Shown here piece after piece: positions 9,922 through 20,374 of a stretch of 64,000 bases of DNA; position 1 is the stretch's first letter, and each line of letters opens with the position of its first letter. This DNA is from Opeltia flavorubescens. Taxonomy: Eukaryota > Ascomycota > Lecanoromycetes > Teloschistales > Teloschistaceae. The stretch is from positions 1,521,795 through 1,585,794 of the forward strand of contig KE546968.1 of NCBI GenBank assembly GCA_000442125.1. Reading direction: 5' to 3'. The position numbers were made by a program, and so were the translations under genes. The notes below the pieces were generated by a model. It was given only the letters and a program-made list of their open reading frames with translations. It was not told where the DNA came from and did no database searches.

Positions 9922-12637
9922 ATGCCATTGACGAGCATGACTTCTCCTTCGGTGTCGTCTGAGCTTCCTGATTTCCTCTTCAATGGTTGGCAATTTCGTC
10001 ACAATGATATTTCTGAAGCGAAGGCACGTGGTGATCTTCAGGGTTGGACTGTTTCCTCTCTTTGTTCAGCCTATCTCAAGTACCAGTTGGACAGATACCT
10101 TCAAGCCAACGACCAAATTTCCCCTCCTTCGTTGAGCTCCGTCTCCATTGCACAAATACTGAAGACACTCAAGCTGTCTACCAACCTGCAAGCAGATCTC
10201 AAGACACTCGCAGAAAGCCTGGACACGACAGCACTCCGGCGAATTCTGCAAGATCCTAGGACCCCCTATCCCATCTTGCGTTTGCTAGATGCTTTGCCTT
10301 CCGCTACCATCAAAGGTAGCACCGGTGACCGCAAGATTGTTGACATTGACGAGACAGTACTCGCCGGCGAACAATATATCCGGGCACAGAAGTCAAAGTG
10401 TGGCGATGATTTCCTTGTCACGTTGGACGATCTTTCGAGGCTATTGGGACCTCCGGTGAATGGGGTCATTGACATACAACGCGAAACTCCCCCCAAAGGT
10501 GGGTTCGAATTCCTAGATCAAAAAAGGAAATCCTTCCTACAGATTCAAGGCACTCATGTTTCCTTCATCAAGACCTTCAATCGAGTCACCCGAGGTGTTT
10601 TGAAAGGTCTCGACTGGAGTCATTGTTTTGTTGCCGGAGGTATGATCGTGAATACCCTCCTTCATTGCGATCCCTCTCAAGATGGTCAAGGCGATGTCCA
10701 TGAATGTGACATCGACTTGTATCTTTATGACCTTACACCTGAAGAGGCGAATGGTAAGGTCAAGGAAATCTACCGGATTTGGGTCATAAACAATACGATC
10801 GACGGTACCAATGGCATAAATTCGAATTTCTCAAAAGAACACATTGTGGTAAAGAATGCTAAGACCATCAGCTTCATTCCCACATTCCCACGCCGACGCA
10901 TTCAGATCATTCTCAAGCTTGTCCCCTCTCCATTGGACATCCTTCTGAACATTGATCTCAATGCTTGTGCTCTTGGCTTCGATGGATCTCGGGTACTAAT
11001 GCTTCCACGCTGCGCTCGGGCCATCGAAACTGGCTATTCAGTGTTCACCATGGATTTGATATGGGGGCACCATCTTGGCAATAGGCGCGAATCACAAGAG
11101 ATTCGAATCTTCAAATACGCCGATCGAGGATTTGGCCTACGAATCTTACCTTCGTATGCAAAATCACTAGAGAAGGAGAGCCGTAACGGTGAGCTGCGAT
11201 CTGGTGAGGCACAGAAAGATGTGACAGGTCCTACAAGAGTATACGAAGGTGAACCAGGGCTAAAGACGCTCAGGCGTGTCGCCTGGATTGCTAGATATTT
11301 CGTGGACTGGTGCTATTATAGACATCCAACTTTCTTGGTAAAGGAGGAACGCCAACATCCTTACAATGCCGTTCGCACGACCATTACTAACAGGTCGCCT
11401 ATCACTGTCATTACGAATAAGACCACCTTGGATGAAGATTTGCTAAGTAATGAAAGTTCGGCAACGTACGACGAGGATATCCGACCGTTAATAACACTTC
11501 GCGCGATCGCTGGATACCAGTCTAGTGGAGCATTCCCCCATGGTCGCAAGAGCCTCGGTGTATTTGAGCTGTTCATGCGTCGTTGCGAGGCATGGCGACT
11601 GGACGCGATAGGCCTTGCTAAGTACGTTGGATCGTTGTTCTGATGATTCCGATATATCGATATCATTCGCAGATAAACTAATTCTCTTGATTGCTAGGCT
11701 CCGTATTAGATTGACAGAAGTCGACTATGACGATATGGGAAACTATGACGGTCTTCCCCAGTATGCATGGGGTCCTTATTTTAAGGATGCATACATGGAG
11801 AGTTATGCTGATACTATTAATCGTTACAACGACAAGCTGTTTTTCATTTTGAGATGTACGGTGGGGGCGAAGTTGAATATTGATCCAATGCAGGGCGGAT
11901 ATCATAATTATCTGACACGCCGTATCCGTCGCTTGGTTGTCGGTCCCGACCTGGACTCTGTGCAAGCCAAGCAGTTGACAATGCCCCTTCTCGTTCCCAT
12001 GGACCTCGAAACATACATCACCAACGAATTGGCAGACCGATACGACGGGCTACCGGAGGGTATCCTACCTAAGATTCTGATACCGGCTCACGATCCGTCA
12101 AAACATGATGTCGCTACAGCGACTATGCCTACCTTGCAAGATACCGTTACTGAAAAGGGCAATTTACGCTATTGGCTTGTCAGTAATAAGAGCATGTGGG
12201 CTCGTCAACACCGCGTGGTGGACGAGGTGTCAGAAATCTTAGCAGCCCTCTTCGACTGGTTTGTCCCAAGGGATGAGCTCTCGGACAATGATGACTCGTC
12301 CAACAGCAGCCCGAGAAAGAGCTACGCGACTGATGATCCTCGCTGTATCTGGTACCTTGCAGAGATCCTGCGACGGCGTCTCATCCTCCCTGACGAAACT
12401 GGTACGTCTGAGCGGGGTCAAACTCTGCCTATGAGGGAAGCTCGTCTCTTCCGCGCATGGGTATTGGAACGTCCACCTCCAATACCGAAATCTTATTTCG
12501 TTGAGGGAGATGAGAAGATACAGAAATTCCAAAAAGCGATGGCGAAGATACGGCATGTTAAAGATGAGCTTTTCTGGAAGGATGGGGATGAGGGGACTTG
12601 GGATCTTGAGGAGGGTGTGCCGGTTTGGCAGGCTTGA
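9922..12637 (+). CDS. Large fungal protein with nucleotidyltransferase-like GG..DxD signature
   Basis: Two exons, 9922..11621 and 11698..12637, with a 76-nt intron in phase 2, give 879 residues. The ATG at 9922 has an A at -3 and is the first ATG of the frame. The middle of the protein (about 238-270) reads AGGMIVNTLL, then an acidic loop, then CDIDLYLY. This order of a glycine-rich turn, a helix and a DxD strand is the hallmark of the polymerase-beta nucleotidyltransferase fold, where the two Asp bind metal. No known enzyme of that fold (poly(A) polymerase, CCA enzyme, 2-5A synthetase) matches elsewhere. The C-terminal 300 residues are helical, with a poorly conserved acidic Ser-rich linker. 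I recognise it only as a conserved-looking fungal protein of unknown role; the catalytic reading is inference. Confidence 0.8.
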
Positions 12638-13973
12638 GATATGGAAAGGGGATTTACAACGCAAGCGATGATGTGTAGGGGCGTGTGCTGAGGGGTTTTT
12701 ACATTTGATCTTGTTTCTCTACTAGATACCCCATTTTGCAAGGCTGTTGTTGTTGCTCCTCATCTTGTGGAGGATCGATCCTATGAGGGAGGGAAAAGAA
12801 GGTGTGTTTGATACACTATGGACAGGTGGGAAGGAGAAAGCGATAATTGAGAGGAATTTTCCATTTTTTCATTCGGGCTTTCAGGGGATATTTGTGGCTT
12901 TGTCTTGTGATGTTGTGGTTATCCTCACTCTTGAGTTCATATTGCGTGTTATTCCGTTGCACCGGAAATATAAGTTTCGTGCCTTTTTGTGCAATGGATA
13001 GTTGGAGTGGAACCTCTGTGTTCCAGGGCTGGACTCCCTTCCTGGATGTATATTCCCTTCCCCTTGTTACGCATGACGGTCAATGCTAGGGGGAGGTGTG
13101 TCGTGACCTCGATTTTCCATTGAAGTGAATTATACGCATGGGGATGGATTACGCGGATGGAGAGAACACTCGAACTTACGACTTTGATCAACGACTTTAA
13201 ATGCTCTCAATAGGCGAGAAAGTGGGTTTTAGATAAAGACATCTCGTATACGTGGGCATTGAGGTTTGTCACGCGAGACATTCGGTAGATCGATGATGAG
13301 GCTTGTACGAAGTACAACGATGTGGTGGGAGAGGCATATTGGTCATGGGATTGTATTCTTTAGGGCTCTATGGACGGTGGGTTCTAAGTACATTGGAGGT
13401 TTTTGAGAAATAAGGGGTGGAAAGATGTGTTCTGATATTAGGATTTGTGTCTTTGGGGTTCTATGGATGATGGCTTCTATGTAGAATGGAGGGTTTTGGA
13501 CTTAGGAAGCTGATATGTGTTATGGATTCTATGGACTTATTGGACCACTGTGCTACACTATTCGACACTGCCCGACTTTGGTGGATCTCCCAGTCCTTTT
13601 TGATGTTTCGTGGATATTTGGGATGAGGAAGGTTATGTNGTGCGCTTGCATGAAAGATTTGAATCGTCATTGAATATGACAAAAATTCCAATGTACCCCT
13701 GCATATTACAGGATAAAAGTCACTTACCCTAGCCTAAAAAAAGACATGTTGGAGATTGCCTGCCAGCTTCTGGTGTTATGGTGAGGGTCTCCAGATGCTT
13801 TCTCGAGATACTCTTGGGGGAAGTGCCGATGTCCAAAGCTTNTTGTAATCGGGACTAGCAGTCCGGGGCAATGCGTGTGGCAGCAACCATGAGAATAGTC
13901 TTATTCGATGATGCAGACTTCCTAAGCTGTCACGAAGATTTGGGGTGTCTGCTACTCAACAGTGCGGAAGGTC
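12638..13973. other. Intergenic region with a diverged tandem repeat
   Basis: About 1.3 kb between two genes that both end into it. It has G/T-rich DNA, two ambiguous bases (13639 and 13842) and the tandem repeat listed separately. No frame looks coding. Confidence 0.6.
13348..13535. repeat. Diverged tandem duplication, period about 93 nt
   Basis: Two adjacent units, about 13348-13440 and 13441-13535, line up by eye from a shared GGATTxGT start through the TTCTATGGA core to a GATxTGTG end, with roughly 70 percent identity and small gaps. A further TTCTATGGA follows unit 2. It is non-coding and lies downstream of the nucleotidyltransferase-like gene. Confidence 0.55.
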
Positions 13974-15101
13974 TCAGGTATCTTCAGCAAGGTCCATAGG
14001 CTGCGTTGCAGTCTCTTCAATAGGCTCGAATGGATCGTAGTTGCCAGCCAGTAGATGCTCGGTGTAAGGAACAAAAGGTCCATTGTCTTCAATGGCGGAC
14101 TCATCGCCACTATCAGGTTCACTGTCGATAGAATCGGCCACAGAGCTGTCAGAGTCTGCAGGTTCGAACTCTGCATACTCAAGGAGTTGAATCCGCCGTG
14201 GTGTTTCTGAATCTTCCTGTCCATCGGCTTGGCAATGGCAATAGCCTTCCTCTGCATTGTCGGCTTCGACTTCCCAGAAGCAGAGTCCACACCTCCATAT
14301 ACCATCGCTGGGGTCCCAGAATAGCTCACTGAGCTCCTCTGGTTCGCCTTCGGGAGTCGATTCCTCTGCGCCCCAGCAAATGGAACATGGCTCTTCCCAC
14401 AGATCATGGCTTTTCGAGGGGCAATATGGCAGGGTGATGTCAAGGTCTTCTGCGCATTGATGCAGTGGATGCTCGTTAGAACAGCTGGGATCTGCAAGAA
14501 CCTTGCCGCAGTCCTCACAAACACATCCTTGCTTTCCACATTCTATTATGGATTCGGAGGAACTTGACACATATTCATCACTACTACTAACGGAAGAGAA
14601 ATCGACGGAGAAATCACTGTCTTCTCTTAGATGGGGAGTAGAACTGGGCAAAACATCGATCGTTTCGGAACGGCTACTTCCTGGCCTCAATGCTGGCTTC
14701 TCTTCTGAAGGATTCTCATCTTGACCACTGATGCCCGCTTTTGTAGTGCCAACATCTGTCACTTTGGATACACTAAGGTCTGGGATGTCCTCGTCTCTGC
14801 CTGAGCCTTCATCTGCACTCTTGTAACTCTCGGTGTAATTACGGGGTGTTGGAGGCAATGGCAAAGTTGTCAGTAGTCCAACATTATTCGAAGTGAGGCT
14901 AGGGACGACGGTCCGGATAAAAAGTAGAGTCCGAGATTGCCGCACAGTGGCTATGACATCGAAAGCGTCAATGTAGCCTGACTGGGAGGAGGGCGAATTC
15001 GAAATGAGTCTATAGAATGAGGCGATGAGTTCCGTGTCAGTAATGTTTCGGTCAGTGATTTGCAACTTCGCATAAGCCAGGTCTTCAAGGGACGGCGCCA
15101 T
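13974..15101 (-). CDS. Hypothetical acidic protein with a cysteine-rich centre
   Basis: Single-exon frame of 375 residues starting with an ATG. Residues 1-80 look folded and helical, 90-185 are low-complexity Ser/Glu/Pro, and 188-290 hold 13 cysteines, several as CxxC or CxC (CVCEDC at 193-198, CSIC at 239-242, CGLC at 271-274, CHC at 288-290). The tail is acidic. The Cys spacing suggests metal binding, perhaps two or three zinc sites, but it matches no RING, PHD or zinc-finger pattern I know. There is no signal peptide or membrane helix, so it is probably nuclear or cytosolic. The two N bases nearby lie outside the frame. Function unknown. Confidence 0.6.
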   Translation of the reverse strand: MAPSLEDLAYAKLQITDRNITDTELIASFYRLISNSPSSQSGYIDAFDVIATVRQSRTLLFIRTVVPSLTSNNVGLLTTLPLPPTPRNYTESYKSADEGSGRDEDIPDLSVSKVTDVGTTKAGISGQDENPSEEKPALRPGSSRSETIDVLPSSTPHLREDSDFSVDFSSVSSSDEYVSSSSESIIECGKQGCVCEDCGKVLADPSCSNEHPLHQCAEDLDITLPYCPSKSHDLWEEPCSICWGAEESTPEGEPEELSELFWDPSDGIWRCGLCFWEVEADNAEEGYCHCQADGQEDSETPRRIQLLEYAEFEPADSDSSVADSIDSEPDSGDESAIEDNGPFVPYTEHLLAGNYDPFEPIEETATQPMDLAEDT

Positions 15102-16135
15102 CGTGTCGAGATTGTGGATGAGGGGGAGATGAATCCTGAAAGACGCGTCGTGATGTGGGACCAGAACGCGCTAGCACTACTCTAGCTATACTTGGGACAT
15201 GACAGGTTGACAGGGCATGTATTGAGTATCTAGAATCAATTTTTCATCATTCGCAAGCATGGATTTTGTAATGCTATGAAAACGTACATTCCGGGAAGTT
15301 GAGATAGAAATTCAATGCATAGAAAGGAACATAGCCAGTAGAAGAAGGAGAGAAGTCAAAAAGATCGGCATCAGCAGTCACCTTGCAATGTACCAATTGT
15401 TCAATAAAAATTTCTATTCATGTGTAATCATCTTACATTCCTTGGCAATTCGTTGCATTTCCAACTCCACACCATGTGCACTCTTCATATCCTTAGTACT
15501 GGCATTGTAAACAAATGATCTCATCCTTCCCAAGCCACCTCGGTTTCGAAGGCCGTGTTATTCAAGGGATGAGGCCTTGATCAAGAAGGCGGGTCACAAA
15601 TGGTGGACGTATTCGATGGTACGGGCACCAGACGGCAGTCGTACGTTGACGAGGAAGGTGATTTTATCGAGCGATGAATTCATTGTATGACCAGGTTGTA
15701 TGACGAGGTTGGTATGTCCTACCTGTTAGTCATGCTTGAAGAAATACGGAGAGGAACAGCTTCCGATGTCCTACGATGACGACGAAGCAGAAGAGGCGAA
15801 TCATTGACGAGGGTTGAAAGACATGCTCTTTGAAGGACGATGGCTGTGTCACAAACTAGGAAATAGAAGAGATTCTTGGATCAGTAGGGGATTTCAAGGC
15901 TGATGATGAAGTAGGCCTATCCATTTTTCGAGTCAAAACATGCGATGCTGTATGCTCCTTTGCTCGCGCTGGCAATCCTGATGTACAACCTTTGACCAAG
16001 CGCTTTTTCCCGATGATAATACTGATGTCCTAGTAGATACCTGGTCCGCAGTACATCTTAGCAATAGCAATACGAGGACAGCAAACCGCATACCTGGCCA
16101 AATCTCCCAACTCGATACATCGACTTCCCATCCTT
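15102..16135. other. Intergenic region, no gene seen
   Basis: About 1 kb upstream of the acidic cysteine-rich protein and downstream of the 87-residue membrane protein. No open frame of interest and no repeat was noticed. Confidence 0.55.
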
Positions 16136-16399
16136 TTATCCAAATAACTCTGTGCTGATCTCATCTAAAGTCACTCCCTCGTTTTGTCGACTATCTCTTG
16201 TCTCATTCCTACCTCCCTCGTTCTCAGGACTGTCATTTGGAAGCCCTCTCAACCGTCTCCACAACCGATATAAAGAGTGTCTGACTATGTAAAGAATCCC
16301 TGAGATCAAAAGTATGAATAAGACAGGGCCAAGGGTACCGCCAAATATTTTCCACCTTCGGCGAGCGCTGTTGTCTGAACTGGCGACTAGGAATTCCAT
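16136..16399 (-). CDS. Small single-pass membrane protein (87 aa)
   Basis: ATG-started frame of 87 residues. An 11-residue polar start and a basic RRR are followed by one strongly hydrophobic helix at about 18-39. After it come LYRLWRRLR, which is positive and likely cytosolic, and a polar acidic tail. No signal peptide is separate from this helix. It is one of nine small membrane proteins in the window with the same plan. The helix is long enough to span a bilayer and no stop interrupts it, which supports coding. No family is known and the subcellular membrane cannot be told. Confidence 0.5.
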   Translation of the reverse strand: MEFLVASSDNSARRRWKIFGGTLGPVLFILLISGILYIVRHSLYRLWRRLRGLPNDSPENEGGRNETRDSRQNEGVTLDEISTELFG

Positions 16400-17123
16400 T
16401 TGCAGTAATTAAGAGCGGTCAATTGGTAGTATGGTGGAAGAGCCCGGTCTCAGGATGCGCCGTGGCCAAGAATGATGTGCTTGAGGCAGGTTGCTCGATA
16501 AGACTTGAAACTATGAATAACTTTGAGAAGACGATAGTGATAGAAGGCTAAAGTGGGCAGGAACAGCACGTGGAAAGCACCAGAAATCCATCACGGCACA
16601 TGTCAAAACAACCTCCGCCAATAGAGCTTTGAGATCTGGGATGGCGCTGGCTGCAAAGTGTGGTTCTGTGCACGAGGCCGCTCTTGTGTAACCTGGGCTT
16701 GCGGGGTTGGTTTCAAAACTAAAAGAGAGATCAGGTAATGAGGAATGGATTACAGGATCTGATGGCGGTGGAGAGATAAAGCTGTAGGCAATATTTGGAG
16801 GACGGAGATATTGTTTTGTGAGTTCGAGGCGCATGAAACCCATCGAGTCAATAGTAAGGATGAAAGACAATTACACTGTGATGTCGTTCACCGTATACGA
16901 CTTTTTTCCAAGGCGGTCCCTTAAATTGACATGTATGAGCTATGAGAAGATCGACTGACATTTCCTGGTAGACTGAAGCAACATCGCATGATTCTGTTCA
17001 GATATTACGGGCGCCCAGCTTTTCCATGTATGACGATTTAGCATGATTGAATACAGAGATTAATACCAACAGAAAAGCCCCTCGAAAAGCATTGGTACTG
17101 GCGAGACCGGCATTTTCTATTTG
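16400..17123. other. Intergenic region between two small membrane-protein genes
   Basis: 724 nt. A minus-strand frame at 16511-16870 begins at a TTG; its internal ATG would give about 110 residues of unremarkable sequence. I do not support it as a gene, though a short exon cannot be excluded. Confidence 0.45.
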
Positions 17124-17336
17124 TCAGGATCTGCGCGTTTTGGTAATAATGGCCCATGCTGCCAAAACCAGAAGAGGAAGGCCGACGAGTAGTGCGAGAA
17201 CGATGATTATCATCTTCATTGGCTTTGGCCGTCGCTCGGAATGCTCTGTAGGCTTGCTAAATCTGCTGCTGGTTGTGGAGGCCGAAGATTTGTACCGAAT
17301 GAGGATATCTGGCTGTCTTTGAGGAGCCGACGGCAT
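17124..17336 (-). CDS. Small single-pass membrane protein (70 aa)
   Basis: ATG-started frame of 70 residues. The first 40 are polar, rich in Ser, Pro and Arg, with no signal peptide. A hydrophobic helix at about 42-65 follows, then the short basic end TKTRRS. It looks like a tail-anchored or type III membrane microprotein. It lies just upstream of the 87-residue protein on the same strand, about 0.7 kb away. An overlapping minus-strand frame (17257-17568) shares the region in another phase but has no membrane helix. No homologue is recognised. Confidence 0.5.
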   Translation of the reverse strand: MPSAPQRQPDILIRYKSSASTTSSRFSKPTEHSERRPKPMKMIIIVLALLVGLPLLVLAAWAIITKTRRS

Positions 17337-17740
17337 CGTGAAAGAGCGGTATTGCGAGAGATTTGTGGAGTGTTACTGTGTGCTTCGAAATGTAGCTTTG
17401 TGCTTTTGCTAGGATTCTAAACTGCGTTCCTATCGGAATTGTTTTCGTACCTATATGTCTGTAAGAGGAGTCTGACTGACTACCACAGAAGCAGCACTCA
17501 TGTTCTTCGCGAATGTAATGTTCAGCATGACTACGCAACGAATCATGCTCGTCACGATATAAAGCCATGATTCAGAACAGTCGAAACAAGTCCACTACAA
17601 AACATCAGACGTGTCACATCGAAATTCATCGTTTTTCCAGCTTATCGATCAATATGACTCGTCATGTATTTTCCTCAATTTTCGTCTTGTCATCAAATGC
17701 CATGAATTTAATTTCATACGTCGTCAGGTAGGGTCCTAGA
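17337..17740. other. Intergenic region
   Basis: About 400 nt between the 70-residue membrane protein and the 3' end of GCP4, both on the minus strand. It probably holds the GCP4 3' untranslated region and the small gene's promoter. The antisense and alternative-frame readings here are not convincing. Confidence 0.5.
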
Positions 17741-20086
17741 TCATTCTGACCATCGGATTGCATCTGTGTCTTGCGAACTTGTCGCCATCGTTTGTGGACT
17801 GGTGTAGTCGAGCTTGAGCAATAGACGATCCAGTCGATTCTTCTGCTTCGGCACAAATGCGTCATCCTCTCTTATATTCTGGATGCCGTAACCACCAGCG
17901 GTGCTTGTGTGTGCCGCATGGGACTCTCGAAGCAGTGTTACCATGGTGGTCATCCCCGTGTCAAGCTTCTTTCGGGCTGCCATTATATCACCGATGAGAC
18001 TTGCCTCTCCAGAGTCACCATTTGTAACTGTACCTCTAGAGTCGATATCGTTCTCGAGATCTCTATTTTGCCATGAAAGACTTAGTCGCGTCATCAAAGC
18101 GCAAGTATGGTCAACATCTGTCATGAAAGTTCGCATACGGGTCGTGAAAGAGGCATTCTTGAGCAAAAGAGCCTGACAAAGAGAACTGAGAAATGACTGG
18201 TGAGCAACCATCAGTCGTTCGGGGTCACGCAACGCTTCCTCAGTCTGGCTTTCAACTACAGCCATGGGAGTTTCATCGCCCCGCAGGTCTGAACGGGAAT
18301 TGGCAGAGGCTGTCAAACTTGCGCTGCCCTGAGACTTTTCAGGAGATTGAGGGCGTATCGAGGTCTTTGCGTGTGGATTCAGCCACCCTTGGAACTCGTT
18401 CCAAGATCCTTGAATCACTTCGCTCTGAAAGTATGCACCCAGCTCCGCAAGAAAGTAAGCCGCGGACCCCACTGTTGCCCAAACCGATCTCATGACTTTG
18501 GATCTCTGGAATGCACGACGCCTTTGTTTATTGAAGACTTGTAAGCGCTCAGAGGAGGTACGACCATGCTGTGGATATAAATCTCTTCGAAGTGCTGCAA
18601 GAGTCATAGTCTTGCTAAGATGCAGATGGGCCCTTCGTATAGCGAGGAGATAGGCATGAATTCTGGAATAAGTCGTGGTATCGGAAGGCGTAAGAAAGAG
18701 ATCCAAGGGGGAATCAATTCGGAGGGTTAGAACGGTAGCCGTCGGTAGCAAGAGATCTTGAAAGCTCTGCGCCAAGCCAGGTGAAGCCATTTGCCGTGCC
18801 GAAACATGCTGAGGTTGAGTCCTTGACTCTAGAGAGAGACTCATAAGTTCACGAGCCAATTCAAAGTTCTCGTCCCCACCTTCGTCCTCAAGAGTCTGTA
18901 GTGATGCTAAAGCGCTCCATGCTCGTGGCAGCAGTGAGCTGACCTCTCCTTCTTTGATCGTGATATGCTTCAGAGTGTCCAGGCCCTTCGTCTTGTAATG
19001 ATCCCTTGAGCTGGCCTGCTTCTCGGCCAAACGCTCATCGGCCGCCGAGATCAGTGCGAGTGCAAATTCGCCCCGCTCGAGGAGAATAAAATTCTTAAGT
19101 ACTTCAAGCACTTCGAGGACTTTGGGCAGAGGAAGCAATCGTCTCAAAGCGGTTTTTGACAGAGACATTCGGATAGATCGAATTGTGGTAGAGAATCGAG
19201 AGGGATTAATCGGGAATTTGAGGGAAGAAAGTTGCACCAGGGAGTGAGATCGTAGTATCGACGCGGAAGGTCCATCTCCGGACTTATTGTGTATGTCCTC
19301 AGATGCTCCTCGAACCCGAAGATAGTTTAGCGACCTTCCAATGAACAAGATAGAACTTGCGGTATCTGGCTCAACAAACGGAGGCACTAGGTCTTGTCGA
19401 ATACTGTATGTTTCCGTTGCTCCATCGCCATCGCTTTGGCTAGCCGGCGATATGTAGAAGTCCTTGGCACCGACTGGAAGCTTCCCATATAAAACCCAAG
19501 ATGTCAACTGTTTGAGCCATGCTGTCTCAGCCACTGTCACTAGGTCCACCGATAGCTCCTCAATGTCGGGATAGCCTGTGAGAGTAGAATCACGAAGGAA
19601 TCCGATTATATCGCTGGCTGTGTGTATTCTCTTTTCCGTGCTGGCCGTTGTTGGCGCGTTCAGATCCTCGTTGCGTATGCTAGAGACCAGTCGCCAAAGC
19701 CAGTCAAGTTTCCGCTCCCAGCCATTGAAAGCTCCCAAAATACTCGAGAGTGGTACTATGTTGTATGCTCCCACGATGCTCGAATTTCCATCCAAGATAT
19801 CTCTTTCCACGTCCAAGATCTTCTGCTGGAATTGGGCCAAATGGTTGGAGAGAATCGAGGCACATACAGCCCGACACACAATCGATGAGTGGCTGGTGAC
19901 GACATGGTTTGCTGTTGTTCGGATGCTGCTGTGCTTCAGGCCCAGAGTTTGCGAAAGAGATGTCAAAAGGGCGTTTTCGGCTGGGGATAGTAATCCATCG
20001 ACAACTGATTTTGTTTTCCTATCACCATTCTCACTCAGGAGTGGCGAAGGATGGCCTGATAGAGCTAATAAAAGCTCATGTATCAT
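17741..20086 (-). CDS. GCP4: Gamma-tubulin complex component 4 (Spc97/Spc98 family)
   Basis: Single-exon protein of 781 residues. The N-terminus, MIHELLLALSGHPSPLL, is characteristic of GCP4, the smallest of the GCP proteins. The body has the GRIP1 helical region (roughly 1-330) and the GRIP2 region (roughly 330-780), the latter binding gamma-tubulin. Acidic, Ser-rich loops interrupt GRIP2 near 575-625, as is common in fungi. GCP4 is a subunit of the gamma-tubulin ring complex at spindle pole bodies and microtubule-organising centres and helps nucleate microtubules. Filamentous ascomycetes keep GCP4 to GCP6, while budding yeast has lost them, which fits the organism assigned here. No neighbour is functionally related. 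Confidence 0.88.
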   Translation of the reverse strand: MIHELLLALSGHPSPLLSENGDRKTKSVVDGLLSPAENALLTSLSQTLGLKHSSIRTTANHVVTSHSSIVCRAVCASILSNHLAQFQQKILDVERDILDGNSSIVGAYNIVPLSSILGAFNGWERKLDWLWRLVSSIRNEDLNAPTTASTEKRIHTASDIIGFLRDSTLTGYPDIEELSVDLVTVAETAWLKQLTSWVLYGKLPVGAKDFYISPASQSDGDGATETYSIRQDLVPPFVEPDTASSILFIGRSLNYLRVRGASEDIHNKSGDGPSASILRSHSLVQLSSLKFPINPSRFSTTIRSIRMSLSKTALRRLLPLPKVLEVLEVLKNFILLERGEFALALISAADERLAEKQASSRDHYKTKGLDTLKHITIKEGEVSSLLPRAWSALASLQTLEDEGGDENFELARELMSLSLESRTQPQHVSARQMASPGLAQSFQDLLLPTATVLTLRIDSPLDLFLTPSDTTTYSRIHAYLLAIRRAHLHLSKTMTLAALRRDLYPQHGRTSSERLQVFNKQRRRAFQRSKVMRSVWATVGSAAYFLAELGAYFQSEVIQGSWNEFQGWLNPHAKTSIRPQSPEKSQGSASLTASANSRSDLRGDETPMAVVESQTEEALRDPERLMVAHQSFLSSLCQALLLKNASFTTRMRTFMTDVDHTCALMTRLSLSWQNRDLENDIDSRGTVTNGDSGEASLIGDIMAARKKLDTGMTTMVTLLRESHAAHTSTAGGYGIQNIREDDAFVPKQKNRLDRLLLKLDYTSPQTMATSSQDTDAIRWSE

Positions 20087-20374
20087 AATGACTTCAGCTC
20101 AATTTGTTTCGTCAGACTCCCGTACGCGTCTGGCAGCTCTTCTCGTATCGCCGCGTTAAGTCCGTCTATATCTTAATTATTGACATTGATACAGCATCTA
20201 GTCAGAATGAATCATTGTTCGTACTAGATTGAATTACACTGTGATCTACATAGCGGCTTTGCTTGGTCAAGTCAAGCAGCAACAAATGCGGACGAGCTGA
20301 CCCGCAAGAGTCGAAACATCGACACCCCTGATCTAAAGACGACAATGCTAGCCAGACCATAACCCTCGTCCCCT

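Noticed and set aside
16511-16870. Minus-strand frame of 119 codons
   Set aside because: It starts at TTG and its best internal ATG leaves an unremarkable sequence with no helix or motif. Kept out for lack of support.
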